Of a stretch of DNA of 7,453 nucleotides, positions 1 through 6,040 are shown in pieces; the stretch's first letter is position 1, and each line of letters starts with the position of its first letter. The notes under the pieces are model-generated. The model was not told where the DNA came from, searched no databases, and saw nothing but the letters and a program-made list of their open reading frames with translations. Origin of the DNA: Magnetospira sp. GTDB taxonomy: Bacteria; Pseudomonadota; Alphaproteobacteria; Rhodospirillales; Magnetospiraceae. Made by a program: the position numbers and the translations under genes. The stretch spans positions 1 through 7,453 of the forward strand of contig JANQGL010000106.1 in the NCBI GenBank assembly GCA_028277325.1. The letters run 5' to 3'.

Positions 1-73
1 CATCCGGGTCGCCCTGGTGCACGAGGAGGCGGTGCTGCGCGACGCGCTGAGGCGGCTGGTTAACCTGTTGTAA
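1..73 (+). CDS. C-terminal end of a probable class I/II (fold-type I) PLP aminotransferase, partial
   Basis: Only the last 23 codons are visible, read from base 2 to a TAA at 71-73. They give a peptide beginning IRVALVHEEAVLRDAL and ending RRLVNLL. The pattern 'hydrophobic-R-hydrophobic-A-L-V-x-x-E-x-x-L-R-x-A-hydrophobic-R' is the usual closing strand and helix of class I/II aminotransferases (AspC/AlaC/DapC type), where the arginine-containing strand precedes a last amphipathic helix. An aminotransferase just upstream of ftsK is an arrangement I recall from other alphaproteobacteria, which supports the reading. The 25-base gap to ftsK suggests co-transcription. The substrate cannot be inferred from this fragment, and the identification rests on a short stretch. 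Confidence 0.55.
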   Translation, partial: IRVALVHEEAVLRDALRRLVNLL

Positions 74-98
74 AAGGCTCCCGGTCTAGAGTCCCGCC

Positions 99-2513
99 AT
101 GGCTCGCACCACCGCCCGCGCCGCACGGCCGCCGCTGTTGCCGGAGTCCGCCGTGCAGTTCCTGCACCGCCGCCTCGTCGAGGCGGCGGGCGGTGCCGTG
201 TTGCTGGTCGCCCTCGCCCTGGCGGCCAGCCTGCTCAGCCATCACCCGGCCGATCCGTCGCTCAACAGCGCCGCCCCGGGGCCGGTCGCCAACTGGCTGG
301 GCCGCCCGGGCGCCGTGGTCTCGGACCTCCTGCTGCAGGGTATCGGGCTGGCCGCCTGGGTCCTGGTCGCGATCCCCGCGGTCTGGGGCCTGCGCCTGAT
401 CGGCAAGCACACGGCCGGGCGCCGGGCGGGACGCGCGGTCCTGATGACGGTCGCGGCACTGGCCGGCGCCGTCGCCCTGGGGGCGGTCCCGCCGTCCGCC
501 GACTGGCCGCTGCGGGCCGGGCTCGGCGGCACCCTCGGCAGCCTGTCCATGGAATTCGCCGACGCCCTGCTGCGGCGGGCCGGCTGGGCGGACGGAGCGT
601 GGCCGGCGGCGGTCCTGTTCGGTTGCGCGGCGGTGGTCGCGGCGATCGCCGCGCTGGGCCTCGACCGCGCCGCCTGGCGGCGGAGCGTCGCCTGGATTCC
701 GGGCGTCGGACGCCGGCTGGCCCGGACCACCCGACACGGCGCCGAGGCGGTCGGCGACCGCCTGGACACCCTGCGCCGGCGCCGCGAACCGACCCTGTGG
801 CCGGGCCGGAAAGCCGCCCCGCCGCCGTCCGAGGACGCCGAACGGGACATCGAGGTGATGGCGGAGCCCTTCATGCGTCCGAAACCGGTGCCGCGCCGCA
901 AGGTGGACGTGGACGAGCCGCACCGCGGACCGGCGGCCCGCAAACGGCCGCGCGGCCGCGCCAGGGACGATCAGCCGCGCCTCGACCTGGGCGACTCGAC
1001 CGACGGCTTCGCCCTGCCGCCGTTGGCGCTGCTCGCCGAGCCGGCGCACGACCCGGCCGCCACCTCGCTCGACAAGGCGGCCCTGGAGAACAACGCACGG
1101 CTGCTGGAATCGGTGCTGGAGGATTTCGGGGTGCGCGGCGAGATCGTCAAGGTGCGCCCCGGTCCGGTGGTCACCCTCTACGAGCTGGAGCCGGCGCCGG
1201 GCACCAAGACGTCGCGGGTGGTCGGGCTGTCGGACGACATCGCCCGCTCGATGAGCGCCGTCTCGGTGCGCATCGCGGTGATCCCGGGGCGCAACGTGAT
1301 CGGCATCGAGCTGCCCAACGCGACCCGCGAGACCGTGTTCCTGCGCGAGATGCTGGGCGCCTCGGACTTCGAGAAGGCGGGCGCCAGGATGTCGCTGGCC
1401 CTGGCGCTCGGCAAGGACATCGGCGGCGCCCCGGTCACCGTCGACCTGGCCCGCATGCCGCACCTTCTGGTGGCCGGCACCACCGGGTCGGGCAAGTCGG
1501 TGTCGGTCAACACCATGATCCTGTCGCTGCTCTACCAGTATCCGCCGGAACGCTGCCGCTTCATCCTGATCGATCCGAAGATGCTGGAACTGTCGGTCTA
1601 CGACGACATCCCGCACCTGCTGGCCCCGGTGGTCACCGAGCCGGGCAAGGCGGTGGTCGCCCTCAAATGGGCGGTCCGCGAGATGGAGGACCGCTACCGG
1701 GCGATGGCCAACCTCGGGGTCCGCAACATCGGCGGCTACAACCAGCGGATCGCCGAGGCGGCGCGCAAAGGCGAGACCCTGACCCGCCGCGTGCAGACCG
1801 GATTCGATCCCGAGAGCGGCGGTCCGGTGTTCGAGGACGTGGCCCTGGACATGACGCCACTGCCGTTCATCGTGGTGGTGGTGGACGAGATGGCCGACCT
1901 GATGCTGGTCGCCGGCAAGGACATCGAGGCGGCCATCCAGCGCCTGGCGCAGATGGCCCGCGCGGCCGGCATCCACCTGATCATGGCCACCCAGCGGCCG
2001 TCGGTCGACGTCATCACCGGCACCATCAAGGCCAACTTCCCGACCCGGGTGTCGTTCCAGGTGACCTCGAAGATCGACAGCCGCACCATCCTCGGCGAGC
2101 AGGGGGCGGAGCAACTGCTCGGCATGGGAGACATGCTCTACATGGCGGGCGGCGGCCGGATCACCCGCGTCCACGGCCCCTTCGTCAGCGACTCCGAGGT
2201 GGAGGAGATCGTCGCCTTCCTCAAGAGGCAGGGCGCGCCCGACTACGTGGACTCGGTGACCGAGGAGGACGAGGACGCCCCCGACATCATCGGCATGACC
2301 CCGTCGGGCGGCGACAGGGGGGGGGACGCCCTCTACGACGAGGCGGTGGCGCTGGTCGCCCGCGAGGGCAAGGCCTCGACCAGCTTCGTGCAGCGCCACC
2401 TGCAGATCGGCTACAACCGGGCCGCCCGCATCGTCGAGCGCATGGAGGCCGAGGGCGTGGTCGGCAAGGCCAACCGGACCGGCAGGCGGGAGGTGCTGGT
2501 CGGGGATCATTAG
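99..2513 (+). CDS. ftsK: DNA translocase FtsK (cell division and chromosome segregation motor)
   Basis: This is an 804-residue septum-anchored ATPase that pumps DNA at division and helps resolve chromosome dimers with XerCD. About four hydrophobic segments (residues ~27-47, 75-100, 113-131, 167-187) form the membrane anchor. A Pro/Arg-rich linker (~200-315) follows; it is far shorter than that of E. coli FtsK (about 1,330 residues in all), which is common in alphaproteobacteria. The alpha domain starts near 325 (DKAALENNARLLESVLEDFG). The RecA-like motor has Walker A AGTTGSGKS at 459-467 and Walker B IVVVVDE at 591-597, then the ATQRPSVDVITGTIKANFP motif at 630-648. The gamma winged-helix domain, which reads KOPS polarity sequences and contacts XerD, spans ~744-801 (YDEAVALV...GYNRAARIVERME). 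ATG 99 is the first in-frame start after the upstream stop; its Shine-Dalgarno is weak. A run of nine G lies at residues 740-743, between motor and gamma domain. Confidence 0.97.
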   Translation: MARTTARAARPPLLPESAVQFLHRRLVEAAGGAVLLVALALAASLLSHHPADPSLNSAAPGPVANWLGRPGAVVSDLLLQGIGLAAWVLVAIPAVWGLRLIGKHTAGRRAGRAVLMTVAALAGAVALGAVPPSADWPLRAGLGGTLGSLSMEFADALLRRAGWADGAWPAAVLFGCAAVVAAIAALGLDRAAWRRSVAWIPGVGRRLARTTRHGAEAVGDRLDTLRRRREPTLWPGRKAAPPPSEDAERDIEVMAEPFMRPKPVPRRKVDVDEPHRGPAARKRPRGRARDDQPRLDLGDSTDGFALPPLALLAEPAHDPAATSLDKAALENNARLLESVLEDFGVRGEIVKVRPGPVVTLYELEPAPGTKTSRVVGLSDDIARSMSAVSVRIAVIPGRNVIGIELPNATRETVFLREMLGASDFEKAGARMSLALALGKDIGGAPVTVDLARMPHLLVAGTTGSGKSVSVNTMILSLLYQYPPERCRFILIDPKMLELSVYDDIPHLLAPVVTEPGKAVVALKWAVREMEDRYRAMANLGVRNIGGYNQRIAEAARKGETLTRRVQTGFDPESGGPVFEDVALDMTPLPFIVVVVDEMADLMLVAGKDIEAAIQRLAQMARAAGIHLIMATQRPSVDVITGTIKANFPTRVSFQVTSKIDSRTILGEQGAEQLLGMGDMLYMAGGGRITRVHGPFVSDSEVEEIVAFLKRQGAPDYVDSVTEEDEDAPDIIGMTPSGGDRGGDALYDEAVALVAREGKASTSFVQRHLQIGYNRAARIVERMEAEGVVGKANRTGRREVLVGDH

Positions 2514-2632
2514 GTGTCGTCGCTCGTAGCGTCAGCTGTCCGGTTAAACCGAAGTCGTCATTCCCGCGCCCTTCGACGGGCTCAGGAGCGGGAATCCATT
2601 CGGCGGAGCCGCAAAGCACACCGAACCCCGCG
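2514..2632. other. Convergent intergenic region between ftsK and the metallophosphoesterase gene
   Basis: These 119 bases hold no convincing gene. They carry a nested palindrome at 2560-2595 and a small hairpin at 2601-2611 (CGGC, loop GGA, GCCG). A third hairpin at 2628-2640 (CCGCG, loop TCA, CGCGG) has as its loop exactly the stop codon of the minus-strand gene. None has a clear T-tract, so termination here, if intrinsic, would be atypical. Confidence 0.7.
2560..2595. repeat. Nested intergenic palindrome of the ATTCCCGC / GCGGGAAT type
   Basis: An outer 8-base stem (ATTCCCGC at 2560-2567 with GCGGGAAT at 2588-2595) encloses an inner 4-base stem (GCCC 2568-2571 with GGGC 2578-2581) around the loop TTCGAC. 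TCAGGA is left as a bulge on the 3' side. The flanks GTC before and CCA after fit the 'GTCATTCCCGC...GCGGGAATCCA' dispersed palindromes I recall as common between genes in many proteobacteria. The inner part resembles the equally common CCTTCGACxxGCTCAGG motif. It lies between two convergent genes, so it could act as a bidirectional transcription end or RNA-stabilising hairpin. Only one copy is inside the window, so its repeat status is from memory rather than shown here. Confidence 0.6.
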
Positions 2633-3343
2633 TCACGCGGCCTCGGCGAACAGGAACCGGCGGCCGTCGCCTTCCAGCACCAGGCAGGTGAGCAGGCCCG
2701 TTCCGAAGGCCCCGGTATCGATGCCGATCCGGTTGTCGCGCACCTCCGGCTGCCGGGAAATGCTGTGCCCGTGCACCACCACCGCGCCGAAACCCTTGCG
2801 GTAGCGCAGGAACGGCTCGCGGATCCACACCAGGTCCTCGTCGCGCTGCCGGTCGAGCGGACGGCGCGGGTTGACCCCGGCGTGGACGAAAAGATAGTCC
2901 CCCGCCCGGTAGCGGGTCGGCAGGCCGCGCAACAGCGCCAGGTGCTCGGCCGGCACCGCCGCCCGCAAAGCCTGCGGCACCCGCCGCGAGTCCACCGCGT
3001 CCCAGTCGATCCCGTAGGAGCTCATGGTCCGGTCGCCGCCGTTCATCAGCCACGACCGCAGCGGCCCGGTGTCGCCGTCGACCAGGCGCAGCACCACCTC
3101 CTCGTGGTTGCCCATCAGGTTGACCGCCTCGAACCCCGGCGGCGGGCCGGCGACCAGCATGTCGAGCACGCCGCGGCTGTCCGGCCCGCGGTCGACGTAG
3201 TCGCCGAGATGGATCAGCAGCCGGCGGCCCTCGAAATCGGCCGCGTCGCGTGCGATCGCGCGGTGCAGCGCCGCCAGCAGGTCGCTGCATCCGTGGATGT
3301 CCCCAACGGCGTAGATCCTCAGTCCCGGCGGCAGGCACGGCAT
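2633..3343 (-). CDS. PPP-family metallophosphoesterase (serine/threonine protein phosphatase-like)
   Basis: A 236-residue cytosolic calcineurin-fold phosphoesterase. All motifs of the two-metal active site are present in order: GDIHG at residues 14-18, GDYVDRG at 47-53, GNHE at 78-81, the metal-ligand histidine in VHAGV at 153-157, and VHGHS at 190-194. This set is typical of bacterial PPP phosphatases (PphA/PrpE type) and of ApaH-like Ap4A hydrolases, and length fits both. The GDYVDRGPDS signature fits a protein phosphatase or a broad phosphoesterase, and I cannot fix the substrate. No signal peptide or membrane segment is seen. The ATG at 3343 is preceded by GAGGG at suitable distance on the minus strand. 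It is divergent from the GGDEF/EAL-like pair, with 107 bases between the starts, so the two units may share a control region. It is convergent with ftsK. Its TGA lies in the loop of a small GC-rich hairpin. Confidence 0.93.
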   Translation of the reverse strand: MPCLPPGLRIYAVGDIHGCSDLLAALHRAIARDAADFEGRRLLIHLGDYVDRGPDSRGVLDMLVAGPPPGFEAVNLMGNHEEVVLRLVDGDTGPLRSWLMNGGDRTMSSYGIDWDAVDSRRVPQALRAAVPAEHLALLRGLPTRYRAGDYLFVHAGVNPRRPLDRQRDEDLVWIREPFLRYRKGFGAVVVHGHSISRQPEVRDNRIGIDTGAFGTGLLTCLVLEGDGRRFLFAEAA

Positions 3344-3450
3344 GACGGATTGCCCTCACTTGTGTCCGGCATTGGCCTCGCCTTAAGATGAGGGCGCGGC
3401 GGCGCCGCGACAACACCCGCCGCCGCGATCCGTCCGGTGCAGGGAACGGC
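3344..3450. promoter_or_regulatory. Divergent control region with leader stem-loop before the GGDEF/EAL-like pair
   Basis: This 107-base gap must hold the promoters of both divergent units. A weak plus-strand candidate is TTGTGT at 3360-3365, an 18-base spacer, and TAAGAT at 3384-3389, which would start the transcript near 3396. Downstream, CGCGGCGGCG at 3395-3404 and CGCCGCCGCG at 3418-3427 form a perfect 10-base GC-only inverted repeat with a 13-base loop. It ends 13 bases before the Shine-Dalgarno AGGGA at 3441-3445, which itself stays outside the stem. The promoter call is tentative because it matches consensus poorly and alphaproteobacterial promoters vary. The inverted repeat is directly visible. 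Confidence 0.35.
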
Positions 3451-4686
3451 ATGGAAGACACGATTCCCACCACCCACAACCCGACCCTCGGCATCGCCGG
3501 CGAGGAGGCGCCGCTGGCCGATCATCTGCGCCGCATCCTCAACAACCGGCGCGGCTGCATCGCGGTCCACATCCACCTGTCGCGGCTGCGTCCCTACCAT
3601 CGCGAACCGACGCACGTGCGGATCGCCGTCAGGGCGTTCGAGTACCTGTCCAACAACTACGACGCCAACCTCTACGTGGCCGCCAACTGCGACCTGGTGC
3701 TGATGTGCCGCGACGTTCGGGTCAACGACATCGACGTGGCGATCCGCAAGCTGCGCAACCTGTTCGCCGAGGACCCGCTGATTTTCGGCGACGACGGCGG
3801 GCGCGGCGAACGCTTCGCGAGCTGGTACGACCTGGAGGCCGACCACGAGGTCTTCTCCAGGGTGCTCGACGCCCTGATCGCCGAGGGGCGGCGGATCACC
3901 GAGAACAAGGAGTCCCGGGGCGCCGCGGCGGAACTGGGCAAGCCGATGGACGCCCGGTCCCTGGCCGCCGTGGTCGACCGCCTGCACCACACCCGGATCG
4001 CCGATCTGGTCAGCCAGCAGGCGGCGGTCGAGGTGAGCGGTCCCGGCGACGGCCGCATCCTGTTCCGCGAACACTTCGTGTCGATCGCCGACCTCAAGAA
4101 ACGGGTCGCCCCCGGGGTGCACCTGCTGTCCGACTTCTGGCTGTTCCAGTGCCTGACCGAGACCCTGGACCGGCGCATGCTGGCGGTCCACGGGCGGCGC
4201 GATCTCGCCACCGCGAGCCGGCCGGTCAGCCTCAACCTGAACATCTCCACGGTGCTGTCGGCCGACTTCGACGCCTTCGCCATGCGGATCGGCGACAAGG
4301 CCGACAAGGTGGTGGTGGAACTTCAGCAGATCGACGTGTTCGCCGACCTGGCGCTGTTCCGGCGGGCCCGCGACCGCCTGCGGCGGGACGGCTTCGCGGT
4401 CCTGGTCGACGGGGTCAACCCGCTCGGCATGCAATATTTCGACCCCCTGATGCTGGGCGCCGACTACATCAAGGTCAACTGGTCGGGCAACCTGCTGTCC
4501 AGCGAGTTCAAGGGGCGCCTGCGCCGGATGCGCGACGCGGTGGCCGACATCCGCGACACCATCGTGCTGGCCCGGATCGACCACGAGGACGCCATCCGGG
4601 TCGGCATGGAGATCGGCGTCACCCGCTTCCAGGGCCGTTTCATCGACCGCCTGGTGTCGGCGATGGCGGCCGACGGCCCGGCCTGA
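3451..4686 (+). CDS. Degenerate GGDEF-like/EAL-like protein, first of a tandem paralogous pair
   Basis: A 411-residue soluble protein with no membrane segment or signal peptide. Residues ~37-145 look like a degenerate GGDEF fold: HIHLSRLRPY (40-49) sits where the metal-binding strand would be, and ANCDLVLMCR (78-87) replaces the GGDEF hairpin. A helical linker follows. Residues ~203-402 resemble an EAL domain: FREHF (205-209) at the EAL position, NLNIS (262-266), VVELQQID (288-295), LVDGVN (318-323) for DDFGTG, YIKVN (339-343) for the KxD motif, and FQGRF (393-397) for the terminal QG. The paired Asp, second Glu, Asp after Lys and Glu of AEGVE are replaced, so neither cyclase nor phosphodiesterase activity is expected. 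ATG 3451 is chosen for its AGGGA five bases upstream; an in-frame ATG at 3388 would add an Arg-rich leader encoded by a hairpin. Family assignment is by motif order only, and ligand or partner is unknown. Confidence 0.72.
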   Translation: MEDTIPTTHNPTLGIAGEEAPLADHLRRILNNRRGCIAVHIHLSRLRPYHREPTHVRIAVRAFEYLSNNYDANLYVAANCDLVLMCRDVRVNDIDVAIRKLRNLFAEDPLIFGDDGGRGERFASWYDLEADHEVFSRVLDALIAEGRRITENKESRGAAAELGKPMDARSLAAVVDRLHHTRIADLVSQQAAVEVSGPGDGRILFREHFVSIADLKKRVAPGVHLLSDFWLFQCLTETLDRRMLAVHGRRDLATASRPVSLNLNISTVLSADFDAFAMRIGDKADKVVVELQQIDVFADLALFRRARDRLRRDGFAVLVDGVNPLGMQYFDPLMLGADYIKVNWSGNLLSSEFKGRLRRMRDAVADIRDTIVLARIDHEDAIRVGMEIGVTRFQGRFIDRLVSAMAADGPA

Positions 4687-4691
4687 GGAGG
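4686..4691 (+). promoter_or_regulatory. Strong Shine-Dalgarno AGGAGG overlapping the upstream stop codon
   Basis: AGGAGG begins with the last base of the TGA that ends the first paralog (4684-4686) and stands six bases before the ATG at 4698. This is close to a perfect anti-16S match. It decides the start of the second paralog and suggests that terminating ribosomes re-initiate, so that the two proteins are made in a linked ratio. Confidence 0.8.
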
Positions 4692-4697
4692 GCGCGG

Positions 4698-5963
4698 ATG
4701 GCCATCGGCACCGACAACCGCCGCCTGCCGAGCCAGGAGAACCTGTTCCTCGACTACGTGCAGCGCCTGCACGACCACAAGGAGGGGCGCCGCATGCTGC
4801 ATATCCACATGTCCGGCCTGCGCCCCTACAACCGCCGCGACCATCACCTGCGGATCGCCGCCAACGGCTTCGAACAGGTCATCAAGAGTCTTCAGGGACA
4901 GCTGTTCACCCTCGCCAACAGCGACCTGATCCTGGTGTTCCGCCAGGAAGCGCAGAGCGAGGTGGAGACCTCGGTGGTCAAGCTGCGGTTCCTGTTCGGC
5001 GACGATCCGCTGCTGGTCCCGGAGAGCGACGGGATCGACCGGTTCTGCACCTGGTACGACGCCGACGCCCGGTACGGCGAGATCCTCGACCTGGCGCGCT
5101 CCATGGTCGCCGACGAGAAGGCGCGCGAGGCCCAGGTCGAGGCCGAGCAGGAGGCCAAGGTGGCGCTGCGCGTCAAGCAGGAGTTCGGCGAGCCGATCAC
5201 CCCGGCGACCCTGGCGCGGCTGGAGGAGGCGCTGTCCAGGGCCGACCTGTCGAACATGGTGCGCCGTCAGTATGCCTCGGCGATCGTCGGCTCGGCGGCG
5301 CCGCAGCCGGTGTTCTCGGAGCTGTTCATCTCGATCCGCGACCTCCAGGAGGCGATGACGCCGGGCGTCGACCTGACCGCCGACCGCTGGCTGTTCCAGC
5401 ACCTGACCGGGGTGCTCGACCGGCGCGTCCTGGCGCTGCTGCGCAAGGACGACTATTTCACCCTGTCCGGCGACATCAGCTTCAACCTCAACGTCTCCAC
5501 CCTGCTGTCGCCGGAGTTCCTGGCGTTCGACGATTCGGTGACCGCCAGCCGGCGCGGCACCATGGTGGTGGAGCTGCAGCAGATCGACATCTTCCGCGAT
5601 CTCGGCGCGTTCCTGTTCGCCCGCGAGTTCATCAAGGAGCGCGGCTACCGCATCTGCCTCGACGGCCTGCGCCGCGACACCCTGGGGTTCATCGACCGCG
5701 AGGGCCTGGGCCTCGACCTGGTCAAGCTGATCTGGTCGCCCGACATGGCGACCGAGGACGAGCGGGAGATCGAGCACCTGCGCAGCCTGGTCGCCCGGGT
5801 CGGCGGCGACCGGGTGGTGATGAGCCGCTGCGACACCCGGCAATCGATCGACTTCGGACAGGCCATCGGGGTCGGCATCTTCCAGGGCCGCCACGTGGAG
5901 AACCTGATCGCCGAGGAACACCGCAAGCAGGAACTGCTCAGCCGCAAGCGGCGCCGCGGCTGA
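4698..5963 (+). CDS. Degenerate GGDEF-like/EAL-like protein, second of the tandem paralogous pair
   Basis: A 421-residue soluble paralog of the preceding protein. In the first 110 residues or so of the EAL-like half, about half the aligned positions are identical by eye. The GGDEF-like half has HIHMSGLRPYN (35-45) and ANSDLILVF (73-81). A charged, probably coiled helix rich in Ala/Glu/Lys (~134-162) is more developed than in the first paralog. The EAL-like half has FSELFISI (206-213), NLNVST (263-268), VVELQQID (290-297), CLDGLRRD (320-327), LVKLIW (341-346, no Asp after the Lys) and IFQGRHVENL (394-403). The DDFGTG loop and AEGVE glutamate are lost, so it is probably a non-catalytic nucleotide receptor or protein-binding module, in the sense of FimX, LapD or YdiV. 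It ends in a basic tail (KQELLSRKRRRG) absent from its partner. The start is set by the AGGAGG six bases upstream, and the 11-base gap implies one transcript with the first gene. Function is inferred, not shown. Confidence 0.72.
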   Translation: MAIGTDNRRLPSQENLFLDYVQRLHDHKEGRRMLHIHMSGLRPYNRRDHHLRIAANGFEQVIKSLQGQLFTLANSDLILVFRQEAQSEVETSVVKLRFLFGDDPLLVPESDGIDRFCTWYDADARYGEILDLARSMVADEKAREAQVEAEQEAKVALRVKQEFGEPITPATLARLEEALSRADLSNMVRRQYASAIVGSAAPQPVFSELFISIRDLQEAMTPGVDLTADRWLFQHLTGVLDRRVLALLRKDDYFTLSGDISFNLNVSTLLSPEFLAFDDSVTASRRGTMVVELQQIDIFRDLGAFLFAREFIKERGYRICLDGLRRDTLGFIDREGLGLDLVKLIWSPDMATEDEREIEHLRSLVARVGGDRVVMSRCDTRQSIDFGQAIGVGIFQGRHVENLIAEEHRKQELLSRKRRRG

Positions 5964-6040
5964 CCGGCGCACCGGCCGTCGACGCACCGTCCCGCCCCCC
6001 GGGGAGTCGCTCCGTGAACTCTCGTTCGGCCGGACCGGTT
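5964..6040. other. Convergent intergenic region, no clear terminator
   Basis: These 77 bases separate the second GGDEF/EAL-like gene from the minus-strand carrier/acyltransferase gene. I see only short GC-rich self-complementary pieces (a CCGG pair near the left end, CCCCGGGG across 5997-6004, and GGAG/CTCC around a TCG loop near 6003-6013). There is no run of T after any of them, so no intrinsic terminator can be supported. The base composition of the two sides differs, as described for the neighbouring gene. Confidence 0.5.

Noticed and set aside
60..2510. Long minus-strand open frame opposite ftsK
   Set aside because: It is antisense to a complete, motif-rich ftsK, has a His/Arg/Gly/Asp-rich low-complexity translation with no recognisable domain, and is what GC-rich codon bias produces on the opposite strand.
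599..3391. Long plus-strand open frame running through ftsK, the intergenic palindrome and the phosphoesterase gene
   Set aside because: It is an alternate frame of ftsK and then antisense to the phosphoesterase; the translation is Gly/Arg/Pro/His-rich and featureless.
3388..3450. Upstream ATG adding 21 Arg-rich residues to the first paralog
   Set aside because: It lacks a clear Shine-Dalgarno, overlaps the candidate -10 element, and encodes the arms of a perfect inverted repeat. ATG 3451 has AGGGA at proper spacing.
3319..4584. Minus-strand open frame opposite the first GGDEF/EAL-like gene
   Set aside because: Antisense shadow with biased composition and no domain, while the plus strand has paralog-supported coding and a good ribosome binding site.
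3705..4697. In-frame upstream extension of the second GGDEF/EAL-like gene, which would give a 752-residue protein
   Set aside because: The extension is a shifted frame of the first paralog. The Shine-Dalgarno before 4698 and alignment with the first paralog's N-terminus fix the start at 4698.
5964..6040. Bidirectional rho-independent terminator between the convergent genes
   Set aside because: Only short GC-rich self-complementary pieces are present and none is followed by a T-tract on either strand.
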